The translations under genes were made by a program, and so were the position numbers. A stretch of 64,000 bases of DNA from Pseudomonas huaxiensis. GTDB lineage: Bacteria > Pseudomonadota > Gammaproteobacteria > Pseudomonadales > Pseudomonadaceae. The notes below the pieces were generated by a model. The model worked only from the letters and a program-made list of their open reading frames with translations. It had not been told where the DNA came from and searched no databases. Positions within the stretch are counted from its first letter, which is position 1, and the number at the start of each line of letters is the position of its first letter. Below, piece after piece: positions 1 to 9,058 of this stretch. The stretch covers positions 62,001 to 126,000 of the forward strand of contig NZ_QKVL01000001.1 of NCBI RefSeq assembly GCF_003231275.1. Direction: 5' to 3'.

Positions 1-26
1 AGGCCTTGATCCGGCGAGGACCGGCA

Positions 27-1631
27 TCACTCGATGCCAACATCCAGGAAGGTGGTGCGACCGAACGGGCTCACCAGGTAATCCTTCACCTTCGTGCTTA
101 CCGGCTGGCTGACCGTTGAGTGGGCGACGGGGGTGATCGGCACTTGCTGCTTGAGGTAGTGCTGGGCCTGGCGGTACAGCTCGGAGCGCTGCTCGCGGTC
201 GGTGACCGACTTGGCCTGTTTCACCAGGGCGTCGTATTGCGGGTCGCACCACATGGAGTGGTTGTGGCTGCCGATGGCGTCGCAGCTATAGAGCGTGCCG
301 AGCCAGTTATCCGGGTCGCCGTTGTCGCCGGTCCAGCCGATCAGAATGGTGTCGTGCTCGCCGTCCTTGGCGCGCTTGAGGTATTCGCCCCATTCGTAAC
401 TGACGATTTTCACCTTGAGCCCGAGCTTGCCCCAGTCGTCCTGGAGCATCTGCGCCATCAGCTTGGCGTTGGGGTTGTAGGGGCGTTGTACCGGCATGGC
501 CCAGAGGGTGATTTCGGTGCCTTCCTTGACCCCGGCATCGCGCAGCATCTGGCGCGCTTTTTCCAGGTCGTGAGGGGGATCGGCGATGGTTTCGTCGTAG
601 GACCATTGGGTTGGCGGCATGCTGTTCGCCGCGACCTGCCCGGCGCCCTGGAACACCGTCCTGATGATCGCTTCCTTGTCCACCGCCATGTCCAGGGCCT
701 GGCGCACTTCGAGTTGGTCGAACGGCTTTTTCTGGGTGTTGTAGGCGATGTAACCGAGGTTGTAGGCGGGCTTCTCGATCAGGTTGATGGTCTCGTCGCG
801 GCGCAGGGCCTCAAGGTCGGCGGGGCGCGGGTGGATGGTCACCTGGCATTCGCCCTTGCGCAGCTTCTGGACACGCACCGACGGGTCGGTGTTGATGGAG
901 AAGATCAGGGTGTCGAGCTTCACCTTCTCCGGTGCCCAGTAGTCCGGATTGCCGCGGTAGCGGACCTGCGCGTCCTTCTGGTAGCGGTTGAACACGAAAG
1001 GCCCGGTGCCGATCGGCTTGTGGCTGATGTCCGCCGGCGTGCCGCGGCTGAGCAGTTGTTCAGCGTACTCGGCCGAGAGGATCGACGCGAAGCTCATGGC
1101 CAGGTTCTGGATCAGCGAGGCATCGACCTGATTGAGGGTGAAGACCACGGTCATCGGCCCGGTTTTCTCGACCTTGGCGATGGTCTTGTCCAGGCCCATG
1201 GCGCTGAAGTAGGGGAACTCGGTGCCGTAGGCCATGCGGAACGGGTGGGTTGTGTTGAGCATGCGGTTGAAGGTGAACAGCACGTCGTCGGCGTTGAAGT
1301 CGCGGCTCGGGGTGAAGCCTTTGTTGCTGTGGAATTTCACGCCGGGGCGCAGGTTGAAGGTGTAGATCAGGCCGTCGTCGGAGATGCTCCAGTCGGTCGC
1401 GAGCGCGGGCAATACGCCGGTGGCGCCGCGCTCGAACTCCACGAGGCGGTTGTACAGCGGTTCGGCGACGTCATTGTCGGTGCCGCTCTGGTACTGCGCG
1501 GAGTCGAACCCGGACGGGCTGCCTTCGGAACAGAACACCAGATTGCCCTTGTTGCCGTCGGTCATGCCGAGAGGCGAATGAACCAGCACGCCGGCACCAA
1601 GAAGGGCGGCGAAGAGGGAGGTCAGGCGCAT
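27..1631 (-). CDS. dppA: Dipeptide-type ABC transporter substrate-binding protein (paralog 2)
   Basis: Periplasmic family-5 solute-binding protein of 534 aa that should deliver di- or oligopeptides to a DppBCDF-type permease. The family signature region is visible near residues 70-100 (PALATDWSISDDGLIYTF, then LRPGVKFH). The N-terminus has a hydrophobic core (LFAALLGAGVLV) but no clean AxA cleavage site. An upstream in-frame extension is open, but this ATG is preceded by AAGGGG and starts the signal-like segment, so it is preferred. It lies 267 bp downstream of a close paralog on the same strand. The stop codon is only 26 bp from the window edge, so the permease genes would lie outside. The peptide specificity cannot be told from sequence. 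Confidence 0.9.
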   Translation of the reverse strand: MRLTSLFAALLGAGVLVHSPLGMTDGNKGNLVFCSEGSPSGFDSAQYQSGTDNDVAEPLYNRLVEFERGATGVLPALATDWSISDDGLIYTFNLRPGVKFHSNKGFTPSRDFNADDVLFTFNRMLNTTHPFRMAYGTEFPYFSAMGLDKTIAKVEKTGPMTVVFTLNQVDASLIQNLAMSFASILSAEYAEQLLSRGTPADISHKPIGTGPFVFNRYQKDAQVRYRGNPDYWAPEKVKLDTLIFSINTDPSVRVQKLRKGECQVTIHPRPADLEALRRDETINLIEKPAYNLGYIAYNTQKKPFDQLEVRQALDMAVDKEAIIRTVFQGAGQVAANSMPPTQWSYDETIADPPHDLEKARQMLRDAGVKEGTEITLWAMPVQRPYNPNAKLMAQMLQDDWGKLGLKVKIVSYEWGEYLKRAKDGEHDTILIGWTGDNGDPDNWLGTLYSCDAIGSHNHSMWCDPQYDALVKQAKSVTDREQRSELYRQAQHYLKQQVPITPVAHSTVSQPVSTKVKDYLVSPFGRTTFLDVGIE

Positions 1632-1870
1632 GGGTATCCCCTTGTCTTGTCGTTGTCGTTGGAGTTTTCCGCGACACATGGCGAGCCTTCGCTCACGTGC
1701 TGCGGCGCCAGTCCCACGGTAAGGGCGGGAAAGGACGACGACGAGTGACACAGGGCGCAAATTGGGGTGGGACGTTTCTGAGTGGTTTGACGAAATTTCA
1801 GTGGCTTGGTGGCGAACTATCCACGGGGAGTGTGTTTGGCGCGGCAACCATTCACCTGAACGGTCGCGAT

Positions 1871-1887
1871 GGGCCGCAGGGCGGCCC
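1871..1887. terminator. GC-rich hairpin between the two dppA paralogs
   Basis: Inverted repeat GGGCCGC-AGG-GCGGCCC lies just past the stop of the upstream paralog. There is no T-run on the transcribed side, so it may be a pause or RNA-stabilising hairpin rather than an intrinsic terminator. Such a structure could set different mRNA levels for the two binding proteins. Confidence 0.4.
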
Positions 1888-1898
1888 TTGGAACGCGT

Positions 1899-3524
1899 TT
1901 ATGGCTTCACGCTGACGCCATAGAAATCATTGAGCGCAAACGGACTGATCTTGAAATCCTCCACCGACTTGCGCATCGGTTGGTAGACCGTGGAGTGGGC
2001 GATCGGGGTGATCGGCACCTGGTCCTTGAGGATGTGCTGGGCCTGTTTGTACAGCTCGATGCGTTTGTTCTGGTCAGTGGTGGTCTTGGCTTGCTTGACC
2101 AGCTTGTCGTAGTCGGTGTTGCACCAGTGGGAGAAGTTGTTGCCGTTGACCGCGTCGCAGCCGTACAGGGTGCCGAGCCAGTTGTCCGGGTCGCCGTTGT
2201 CGCCACTCCAGCCGATCAGCATGGCGCCGTTCTCGCCGTCCTTGGAGCGCTTGATGTACTCGCCCCATTCGTAGCTGACGATGCGCGCCTTGATGCCGAT
2301 CTTCGCCCAGTCGGCCTGGAGCATTTCGGCCATCAGCTTGGCGTTGGGGTTGTACGGTCGCTGGACCGGCATGGCCCACAGAGTGATTTCGGTGCCTTCC
2401 TTGACCCCGGCTTCCTTGAGCAGTTGTCGGGCTTTTTCGGGGTTGTATTCGGTGCCCTTGATGGTCTCGTCGTAGGACCACTGGGTCGGCGGCATGGCGT
2501 TGACCGCCAGTTGTCCCGCGCCCTGATACACCGAGTCGATGATCTGCTGTTTGTTCACCGCCATGTCCAGCGCCTGGCGCACCTTGAGCTGGGCCATTGG
2601 GTTGGGCTCGTTGCTGCCCTTGATCTTGTCCATCACGTTGTAGGCGATATAGCCGAGGTTGAAGCCCGCCTGGGACGGCATCTGCAGGTTCGGGTCGGCC
2701 TTCAGGGCTTCGAGGTCGGCGGGGCGCGGGAAGAGGGTGACCTGGCACTCGTTCTTCTTCAGCTTCTGCATGCGCACCGAGGCGTCGGTGGTGATGGCGA
2801 AGATCAGGTTGTCGATCTTCACCTCGTCCGGGCTCCAGTAGTCCTTGTTGCCCTTGAAGCGGATCTGCGCGTCTTTCTGGTACTTGCTGAACACGAACGG
2901 GCCGGTGCCGATCGGCTTCTGGTTGAGGTCTGCGGCCTTGCCCTGCTTGAGTAACTGGTCTGCGTATTCGGCGGACTGGATCGAAGCGAAGCTCATGGCG
3001 ATGTTCTGGATGAATGCGGCATCGACGGCGGCGAGGGTGAACTTCACGGTGTGGTCGTCGACCTTCTCCACCTGCTTGATGTTTGCGTCCATGCCCATGT
3101 CGGTGAAGTACGGGAACTCGGTGGGGTAGGCCTTGCGGAACGGCATGTCCTTGTCGAGCATGCGGTTGAAGGTGAACAGCACGTCGTCGGCGTTGAATTC
3201 GCGGGTTGGCTTGAAGTAGTCGGTGGTGTGGAACTTGACCCCTTCGCGCAGGTGGAAGGTGTAGGTCAGGCCGTCATCGGCGACGTCCCAGCTCGTTGCC
3301 AGAGCGGGAATGACCTTGGTGCCGCCGCGCTCGAACTGGGCCAGGCGGTTGAACATGGTTTCCGAGGACGCGTCGAAATCGGTGCCGGTGGTGTACTGCG
3401 CAGGATCGAAGCCGGCGGGGCTGCCTTCGGAGCAGTAGACGAGATTACTGGCAGCTTGCGCGGCGGGCGTGGCGGCGAGCAGGCCTGCGCCGACCAGGAA
3501 CGGAATGACTGCGGTTTTCAGCAT
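1899..3524 (-). CDS. dppA: Dipeptide-type ABC transporter substrate-binding protein (paralog 1)
   Basis: Family-5 periplasmic binding protein of 541 aa. A classical signal peptide ends at TPAAQA before ASNLVYCSEG. The signature region reads PALATSWDVADDGLTYTF and then LREGVKFH. It is closely similar to the next gene downstream over the full length, including the shared stretches TEITLWAMPVQRPYNPNAK and GWSGDNGDPDNWLGTLY, so the two arose by tandem duplication. The start ATG has GAGG upstream. In P. aeruginosa the homologous locus carries several dppA copies that feed one permease with different peptides. This is probably dppA1 by synteny with roxSR, but the numbering is inferred. Confidence 0.92.
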   Translation of the reverse strand: MLKTAVIPFLVGAGLLAATPAAQAASNLVYCSEGSPAGFDPAQYTTGTDFDASSETMFNRLAQFERGGTKVIPALATSWDVADDGLTYTFHLREGVKFHTTDYFKPTREFNADDVLFTFNRMLDKDMPFRKAYPTEFPYFTDMGMDANIKQVEKVDDHTVKFTLAAVDAAFIQNIAMSFASIQSAEYADQLLKQGKAADLNQKPIGTGPFVFSKYQKDAQIRFKGNKDYWSPDEVKIDNLIFAITTDASVRMQKLKKNECQVTLFPRPADLEALKADPNLQMPSQAGFNLGYIAYNVMDKIKGSNEPNPMAQLKVRQALDMAVNKQQIIDSVYQGAGQLAVNAMPPTQWSYDETIKGTEYNPEKARQLLKEAGVKEGTEITLWAMPVQRPYNPNAKLMAEMLQADWAKIGIKARIVSYEWGEYIKRSKDGENGAMLIGWSGDNGDPDNWLGTLYGCDAVNGNNFSHWCNTDYDKLVKQAKTTTDQNKRIELYKQAQHILKDQVPITPIAHSTVYQPMRKSVEDFKISPFALNDFYGVSVKP

Positions 3525-3670
3525 GGTGGCCTCATTGTTGTCATTTTTTTGAGCGGACGGCCTCGTGAGCCGACCTGCGGATATTTATGCCAACGATTGA
3601 GGATAGCTGTTTGGTGGGAAAGTGAAGTGAAGGGGCGGGGGGCAATGCCGGTCAGTCAAACCTGTTGAGG

Positions 3671-3711
3671 CCCTTCGCGAGCAAGCTCGCTCCTACACTG
3701 CTCGCGAAGGG
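3671..3711. repeat. REP-type extragenic palindrome
   Basis: Thirteen-base arms CCCTTCGCGAGCA and TGCTCGCGAAGGG enclose a short spacer. The core GCGAGCAAGCTCGCTCCTAC is a common Pseudomonas REP sequence and recurs near 46772. Confidence 0.8.
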
Positions 3712-3787
3712 CTGCAAAACAGCACCAACAGGATTATCTGACTGGCATCAGGCCGGGAGGCTTTTTTGCTTTGGGGGCCTCATCACA

Positions 3788-3810
3788 GGGACCGGCCTTG
3801 CACCGGTCCC
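3788..3810 (-). terminator. Hairpin downstream of the SIMPL gene
   Basis: Eight-base arms GGGACCGG and CCGGTCCC with a 7-nt loop lie 15 bp past the stop codon of the minus-strand gene. The T-run is poor, so intrinsic termination is probable but not certain. Confidence 0.5.
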
Positions 3811-3825
3811 CGTAGATAACCCCGT

Positions 3826-4536
3826 TTAAGGCATCTGCACTTCAATAGTGCCATCCGCGCTGATGCTCACCTGCGCAGTGCCGGCCTCGACCTGCGGCGA
3901 CGGTGCGGCTTCGGCATCCATGCTGGCCTTCATCATCATCGGCGCACGCATGTACGGCTGTGGATAGCCGCTGCTGTTGAGGTTCAGGCTGACCACTTTG
4001 TAGCCTTTGCCGCCCAACGCTTCGGTGGCGATCTGGGCACGGGCCTTGAAGGCGTCGACCGCATCCTTGAGCAGCTCATCTTCGCTGGTCTTGCGTGTTG
4101 CTGGCGCAACGGCGAAGTCCATGCCGCCCATTTTCAGGGTTTGCAGCAGCTCGCCGGTAAGGCCGGAGAGGGCCGGGAAGTTGCCGCTTTCCAGGCGCAG
4201 TTCGGCGCGCTCACGCCAGCCGGTGATCTTCTGGCCTTTGTCGTCGTAGATCGGGTAGGCGTTTCGGCTACCCTGGCTGATCTTCACGTCCTTGGCCTGA
4301 CGGGCCTTTTCCAGCGCCTTGTTCAGCGTGGTGGTGATCTCGGCGGCGAGTTTCGCAGGGTCAGTGTTCTGTGCTTCGCTGTACAGGGTCACGACCATCA
4401 GGTCGCGGGTCACTTCCTTGCTGGCTTCGGCACGCAGCGATACCTGGTTGTAACGCGGTTCTTCCGCCAGAACGGGAAGGCTGGCCAGGAGACTGGCGGC
4501 CAGCAGGACCTTGGCGCTACGGCTGGGGGTATGCAT
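3826..4536 (-). CDS. SIMPL (DUF541) domain periplasmic protein
   Basis: A 236-aa exported protein. The signal peptide ends at SLPVLA before EEPRYNQV, and the remainder is a single SIMPL/DUF541 domain, the family of E. coli YggE. YggE-like proteins are periplasmic and have been linked to oxidative stress, but the molecular activity is not settled. The ATG at 4536 is preferred over an upstream one because AAGGAG precedes it and the signal peptide starts there. It is divergent from roxS, with a 195-bp shared promoter region. From memory, an equivalent gene sits between roxS and dppA in P. aeruginosa, so the order is conserved. Confidence 0.85.
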   Translation of the reverse strand: MHTPSRSAKVLLAASLLASLPVLAEEPRYNQVSLRAEASKEVTRDLMVVTLYSEAQNTDPAKLAAEITTTLNKALEKARQAKDVKISQGSRNAYPIYDDKGQKITGWRERAELRLESGNFPALSGLTGELLQTLKMGGMDFAVAPATRKTSEDELLKDAVDAFKARAQIATEALGGKGYKVVSLNLNSSGYPQPYMRAPMMMKASMDAEAAPSPQVEAGTAQVSISADGTIEVQMP

Positions 4537-4731
4537 GGATAACTCCTTGAAAAATGGGCGTGGCCGATACGATCCTGTGCCACGCAGACCCTGTCTGACC
4601 TTGAAAATAGCAGCAAGGTTCCAGAAGGCCATCATTTATGCCGGTGTGGCGAGTTGCCGCATTGCTGCAGACCAGGGCGTCGCTTGGGTATACTCGCGGC
4701 GGTTTACCTGGAGCACTCATCAGGAGAGCTC

Positions 4732-5988
4732 ATGCTCGCCCCCGAAAAAATGCTGTCCGCCACCCGCCAGAACCTCTGGCGTCTGACGCTTGTCCGCACC
4801 CTGGTACTGGCCGCGCAGGCCGGTTCGGTCGGGGTCGCCTACTGGACTGAACTCCTCCCGCTGCCCTGGCTGGCCCTGAGCGTCACCCTCGGGTTTTCCA
4901 TGGTGCTGTGCCTGGTCACCGCTCTGCGTCTGCGCGCCTCGCTGCCGGTTACCGAGCTGGAATACGCGGTGCAACTGGCCTGCGACCTGTTGATCCACAG
5001 CGCCTTGCTGTATTTCTCTGGCGGATCGACCAACCCCTTCGTTTCCTATTACCTCGTACCGCTGGCAATTGCTGCGGTGACGTTGCCGTGGGTCTATTCG
5101 CTGATCCTCTCGGGCATCGCGCTGGTGGCTTACACCCTGCTGCTGATGCAGTTCTATCCGCTGGAAACCTTCCCCATGGCGCGGGAGAAGATGCAGATCT
5201 ACGGCATGTGGTTGAGTTTCGCCCTGGCCGCGGCGGTGATCACCTTCTTCGCCGCGAAGATGGCCGAGGAACTGCGCCGTCAGCAGCAGTTCCAGGCCCA
5301 GCGCCGCGAAGAAGGGTTGCGCGACCAGCAACTGCTGGCCGTGGCCACCCAGGCCGCGGGCGCTGCCCACGAACTGGGCACGCCGCTGGCGACCATGAGC
5401 GTGCTGATCAGCGAGATGCGCCAGGACCATACCGACCCGTTGTTGCAGGAAGACCTCGGCGTGCTCCAGGAACAGGTCAAGCAGTGCAAGTACACCTTGC
5501 AGCAGTTGGTGCGCGCCGCCGAAGCCAACCGGCGCATGGTGGTGGAGGATCAGCCGGTGACCTTCTGGCTCGACGAATCGCTCAATCGCTGGCACCTGAT
5601 GCGCCCCGAGGCCAGCTACCGCTTCCAGCGTCTTGGCCAGGGCGATGTGCCGCGTCTGGCGCCGCCTCCGGACCTGACCCAGGCCCTGCTGAATTTATTG
5701 AACAACGCCGCGGATGCTTGTCCCGATGGGCTGGAAGTGCACCTGGATTGGGATGCTTCCGACATCGTCATCAGCATCCGCGACCACGGCCCCGGCGTCC
5801 CGGTGGCCATCGCCGAACAGATCGGCAAACCCTTCTTTACCACCAAGGGCAAGGGCTTTGGCCTGGGCCTGTTCTTGAGCAAGGCCAGCGTGACCCGTGC
5901 TGGCGGCTCGGTAAAACTCTATAGTCACGAAGAAGGCGGTACGCTCACTGAGCTACGCTTGCCGCGTGACGCGCGAGGAGATGTGTGA
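4732..5988 (+). CDS. roxS: Redox sensor histidine kinase RoxS (RegB/PrrB family)
   Basis: Inner-membrane kinase of 418 aa. Residues 18-175 contain about six membrane segments. The GGSTNPF motif at residues 97-103 matches the quinone-sensing loop of RegB-type kinases. The H-box AAHELGTPLA carries the phospho-accepting His213, and Cys252 in EQVKQCKYTL matches the redox-active cysteine of RegB. The C-terminal ATPase has N-box NLLNNAADA and glycine-rich boxes DHGPGV and GKGFGLGLF. In Pseudomonas, RoxSR controls terminal oxidases such as the cyanide-insensitive oxidase. The start at 4732 follows CAGGAGAG. Its stop overlaps the roxR start (ATGA), so the two are translationally coupled. Confidence 0.95.
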   Translation: MLAPEKMLSATRQNLWRLTLVRTLVLAAQAGSVGVAYWTELLPLPWLALSVTLGFSMVLCLVTALRLRASLPVTELEYAVQLACDLLIHSALLYFSGGSTNPFVSYYLVPLAIAAVTLPWVYSLILSGIALVAYTLLLMQFYPLETFPMAREKMQIYGMWLSFALAAAVITFFAAKMAEELRRQQQFQAQRREEGLRDQQLLAVATQAAGAAHELGTPLATMSVLISEMRQDHTDPLLQEDLGVLQEQVKQCKYTLQQLVRAAEANRRMVVEDQPVTFWLDESLNRWHLMRPEASYRFQRLGQGDVPRLAPPPDLTQALLNLLNNAADACPDGLEVHLDWDASDIVISIRDHGPGVPVAIAEQIGKPFFTTKGKGFGLGLFLSKASVTRAGGSVKLYSHEEGGTLTELRLPRDARGDV

Positions 5989-6548
5989 TGAGTGATGAAA
6001 TCCAGGTTGAAGGTGAAGAACTGCCGCACCTGCTGCTGGTCGACGACGACGCGACCTTTACCCGGGTGATGGCCCGTGCCATGAGCCGCCGCGGTTTCCG
6101 CGTCAGCACCGCCAGCTCTGCGGAGGAAGGATTGGTGCTGGCCCAGCAGGACATACCGGACTACGCCACGCTGGACCTCAAGATGGAAGGCGACTCCGGC
6201 CTGGTGCTGCTGCCCAAACTGCTGGAGCTTGATCCGGAAATGCGCGTGGTGATCCTCACGGGTTATTCGAGCATCGCCACTGCGGTGGAGGCCATCAAGC
6301 GCGGCGCCTGCAATTACCTGTGCAAGCCGGCGGACGCCGATGACGTGCTGGCGGCGCTGCTGTCCGAGCACGCTGATCTGGACAGCCTGGTGCCGGAAAA
6401 CCCGATGTCGGTGGACCGCCTGCAGTGGGAGCACATCCAGCGCGTGCTGGCCGAGCATGAAGGCAATATCTCCGCCACCGCCCGTGCCCTGGGCATGCAC
6501 CGGCGGACCTTGCAGCGCAAGCTGCAGAAGCGGCCGGTTCGACGCTGA
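5988..6548 (+). CDS. roxR: Redox response regulator RoxR (RegA/PrrA family)
   Basis: A 186-aa regulator. The N-terminal receiver domain has an acidic pocket at LLLVDDD and the phosphorylation site Asp63 in ATLDLKM. A short linker leads to a C-terminal Fis-type helix-turn-helix (NISATARALGMHRRTLQRKL), the standard RegA/PrrA layout. It should be phosphorylated by RoxS and act on respiratory genes. The ATG at 5988 overlaps the kinase stop codon, and GAGGAG at 5975-5980 is its ribosome binding site. A GTG three bases earlier is possible but less likely. A strong intrinsic terminator follows. Confidence 0.95.
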   Translation: MSDEIQVEGEELPHLLLVDDDATFTRVMARAMSRRGFRVSTASSAEEGLVLAQQDIPDYATLDLKMEGDSGLVLLPKLLELDPEMRVVILTGYSSIATAVEAIKRGACNYLCKPADADDVLAALLSEHADLDSLVPENPMSVDRLQWEHIQRVLAEHEGNISATARALGMHRRTLQRKLQKRPVRR

Positions 6549-6550
6549 TC

Positions 6551-6580
6551 TTTTTTGGGGCTGCGCTGCGGCCCCAAAAA
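6551..6580. terminator. Bidirectional-looking intrinsic terminator after roxR
   Basis: TTTTTTGGGGC, a 9-nt loop and GCCCCAAAAA form a GC stem flanked by A and T runs, right after the roxR stop codon. Confidence 0.85.
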
Positions 6581-6678
6581 TCTGCCTATTTCCTGCAATT
6601 CATCCGGAAACCCCCGTCCCTGACGCCTGTGCTGGCGTATTATTAGCCACCTAACGACAGGCCACGGAACTCCCCCGC

Positions 6679-7620
6679 ATGCTCGCCCTTTTCATCCAGA
6701 CGCTGAACATCACCGCCCCGGTGTTCGCGATGCTGTTCATGGGCGTGCTGCTGCGCCGCATCAACGCGATCAACGACGGCTTCATCCAGACCTCGTCGGC
6801 CCTGGTGTTCAACGTCTGCATGCCGGCGCTGCTGTTTCTCGGCATTTACCACGCCGACCTCGAAGCCGCAGTCAAACCCGGCCTGCTGCTGTACTTCATC
6901 GCCGCCACCTTAGGCAGTTTCGCCTTGGCCTGGCTGATTGCCATCTGGCGCTGTCCCCGGGAAGATCGCGGCATCTACACGCAGGGTGCGTTTCGCGGCA
7001 ACAACGGGGTAGTCGGGTTGGCGCTGGCGGCCAGCATGTACGGCGACTACGGTATCTCGCTCGGCGCGATCCTCGCCGGGCTGGTGATCCTGCTCTACAA
7101 CTCGCTGTCGTCGGTGGTGCTGGCGGTGTACAGCCCGACGGTCAAGTCCGATCCGTGGAGCATCCTCAAGAGCATCCTGCGCAATCCGTTGATCATCAGC
7201 GTGCTGGTGGCGACGCCTATGGCCTACGCCAAGGTGCCGTTGCCCAACTGGCTGCTGACCTCGACGGACTACCTGGCTCAGATGACCTTGCCGCTGGCGT
7301 TGATCTGCATCGGCGGGACGCTGTCGCTGGCCTCGTTGCGGGTTAGTGGCCGGATGGCGGTCAGTGCCAGCCTGGTGAAAATGGTCTGGCTGCCGCTGAT
7401 ATTCACCTTCGGCGGCTGGCTATGCGGCTTTCGCGGGGCGGAACTGGGCATCCTGTTCCTCTATATTGGCAGCCCGACCGCGGCGGCCAGTTATGTAATG
7501 GCCAGGGCGGCCAATGGCAATCATGAGTTGGCGGCGTCGATCATCGTGATTACCACCCTGGCGGCTGCGCTTACAACCAATATCGGAATCTTCCTCTTGC
7601 AGTGGGGAGGATGGATCTAG
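6679..7620 (+). CDS. AEC family (auxin efflux carrier-like) transporter
   Basis: Integral membrane protein of 313 aa with about ten hydrophobic segments in two halves separated by a short hydrophilic stretch (SPTVKSDPWS, near residue 155). This is typical of AEC permeases, which in bacteria carry carboxylates or related small molecules. The N-terminal half has an NxxxPALLF-type motif (NVCMPALLF), and the C-terminal half has GSPTAAASYVMA, a conserved AEC motif. It stands alone between the roxR terminator and the permease gene, 52 bp upstream of the latter. The substrate is unknown. Confidence 0.85.
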   Translation: MLALFIQTLNITAPVFAMLFMGVLLRRINAINDGFIQTSSALVFNVCMPALLFLGIYHADLEAAVKPGLLLYFIAATLGSFALAWLIAIWRCPREDRGIYTQGAFRGNNGVVGLALAASMYGDYGISLGAILAGLVILLYNSLSSVVLAVYSPTVKSDPWSILKSILRNPLIISVLVATPMAYAKVPLPNWLLTSTDYLAQMTLPLALICIGGTLSLASLRVSGRMAVSASLVKMVWLPLIFTFGGWLCGFRGAELGILFLYIGSPTAAASYVMARAANGNHELAASIIVITTLAAALTTNIGIFLLQWGGWI

Positions 7621-7672
7621 ATTCTCCGGGTACAACAATTCCAACACAGCCTCTTACGTCTGAGGACACTTC

Positions 7673-9037
7673 ATGCAAGACCAGATCACGCCCGAGCGTT
7701 TACACCGCGGGCTGAAAAACCGTCATATCCAACTGATCGCCCTGGGCGGGGCGATCGGTACGGGCCTGTTCCTCGGCATCGCCCAGACCATCCAGATGGC
7801 CGGCCCGTCGGTGCTGCTGGGTTACGCGATCGCCGGCATCATCGCCTTCTTCATCATGCGCCAGCTTGGCGAAATGGTCGTGGAAGAGCCGGTATCCGGG
7901 ACGTTCAGCCACTTCGCCCACAAATACTGGAGCCCGCTGGCTGGCTTCATGTCGGGCTGGAACTACTGGGTGCTCTATGTGCTGGTCGGCATGGCCGAAC
8001 TGACGGCGGTGGGCATCTATGTCCAGTACTGGTGGCCGGACTTCCCGACCTGGGCCACGGCGGCGATCTTCTTCGTCGTCATCAACCTGATGAACGTGAG
8101 TCAGGTGAAGGTCTACGGCGAAATGGAGTTCTGGTTTGCCCTGATCAAGGTCGTGGCCATCCTCGGCATGATCGGCTTTGGTGGCTACATGCTGTTCAGT
8201 GGTACCGGTGGCCCGGATGCCAGCGTCGCCAACCTCTGGCAACACGGCGGCTTCTTCCCCAACGGCGCCACTGGCCTGATGATGGCCATGGCTGTGATCA
8301 TGTTCTCGTTCGGTGGTCTGGAACTGGTGGGTATCACCGCTGCCGAGGCCGACAATCCGCGCCACAGCATTCCGCGCGCCACCAATCAGGTGATCTACCG
8401 CATCCTGCTGTTCTATATCGGCGCCCTGGCCGTGCTGCTGGCGCTGTACCCGTGGCAGAAAGTGGTGAGTGGCGGCAGCCCGTTCGTGATGATCTTCCAC
8501 GACCTGGACAGCAATCTGGTGGCGACCGTGCTCAACCTGGTGGTGCTGACTGCCGCGTTGTCGGTCTACAACAGCTGCGTGTACTGCAACAGCCGCATGC
8601 TGTTCGGCCTGGCGACCCAGGGCGATGCGCCGAAGAAACTGCTCAAGGTCAATGCCAAGGGCGTTCCGCTGGCGGCGCTGGGCATCTCCGCGCTGGCCAC
8701 CGGCCTGTGTGTGCTCATCAACTACTACATACCGCGTGAGGCCTTTGGCCTGTTGATGTCGCTGGTGGTGTCGTCGCTGGTGATCAACTGGGGGATCATC
8801 AGCATCACTCACCTGAAATTCCGCAAAGCCAAGGCTGCCCAGGGTCAGGAAACCTTCTACAAGAGTCTCGGCTACCCACTGACCAACTATCTGTGCCTCG
8901 CCTTCCTGGCGTTCATTCTGGTGGTGATGTGGATGACCGAAGGGATCCGTATCTCTGTCGAGTTGATCCCGGTCTGGCTGCTGGTGCTGTGGGGCGCTTA
9001 CAAGCTGACCCGCGGCCGCAAGACCGCCAAGGCCTGA
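7673..9037 (+). CDS. aroP: Aromatic amino acid permease, AroP-like
   Basis: APC-superfamily proton symporter of 454 aa with twelve predicted membrane segments. It is very close to enterobacterial AroP over its length: RGLKNRHIQLIALGGAIGTG at the start, IMRQLGEMVVEEPV in the first loop, SFGGLELVGITAAEADNP in the middle and AALSVYNSCVYCNSRMLFG later. The expected substrates are phenylalanine, tyrosine and tryptophan in the inner membrane. PheP-type specificity for phenylalanine alone cannot be excluded. It is convergent with the CMD-family gene that follows, with only 21 bp between the two stops. Confidence 0.9.
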   Translation: MQDQITPERLHRGLKNRHIQLIALGGAIGTGLFLGIAQTIQMAGPSVLLGYAIAGIIAFFIMRQLGEMVVEEPVSGTFSHFAHKYWSPLAGFMSGWNYWVLYVLVGMAELTAVGIYVQYWWPDFPTWATAAIFFVVINLMNVSQVKVYGEMEFWFALIKVVAILGMIGFGGYMLFSGTGGPDASVANLWQHGGFFPNGATGLMMAMAVIMFSFGGLELVGITAAEADNPRHSIPRATNQVIYRILLFYIGALAVLLALYPWQKVVSGGSPFVMIFHDLDSNLVATVLNLVVLTAALSVYNSCVYCNSRMLFGLATQGDAPKKLLKVNAKGVPLAALGISALATGLCVLINYYIPREAFGLLMSLVVSSLVINWGIISITHLKFRKAKAAQGQETFYKSLGYPLTNYLCLAFLAFILVVMWMTEGIRISVELIPVWLLVLWGAYKLTRGRKTAKA

Positions 9038-9058
9038 CGGTCTTCGGGAGGTGATCGA

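Larger units (their letters stand above)
3525..3825. other. Intergenic region between dppA and the SIMPL gene
   Basis: This 301-bp gap holds the dppA promoter side (T-rich near 3540), an extragenic palindrome at 3671-3711 and a terminator-like hairpin at 3788-3810. No open reading frame with coding character was seen. Confidence 0.6.

Noticed and set aside
1632..1847. N-terminal extension of dppA paralog 2
   Set aside because: The extra 72 residues precede a normal signal-like segment and include no conserved sequence; the AAGGGG-preceded ATG at 1631 is better.
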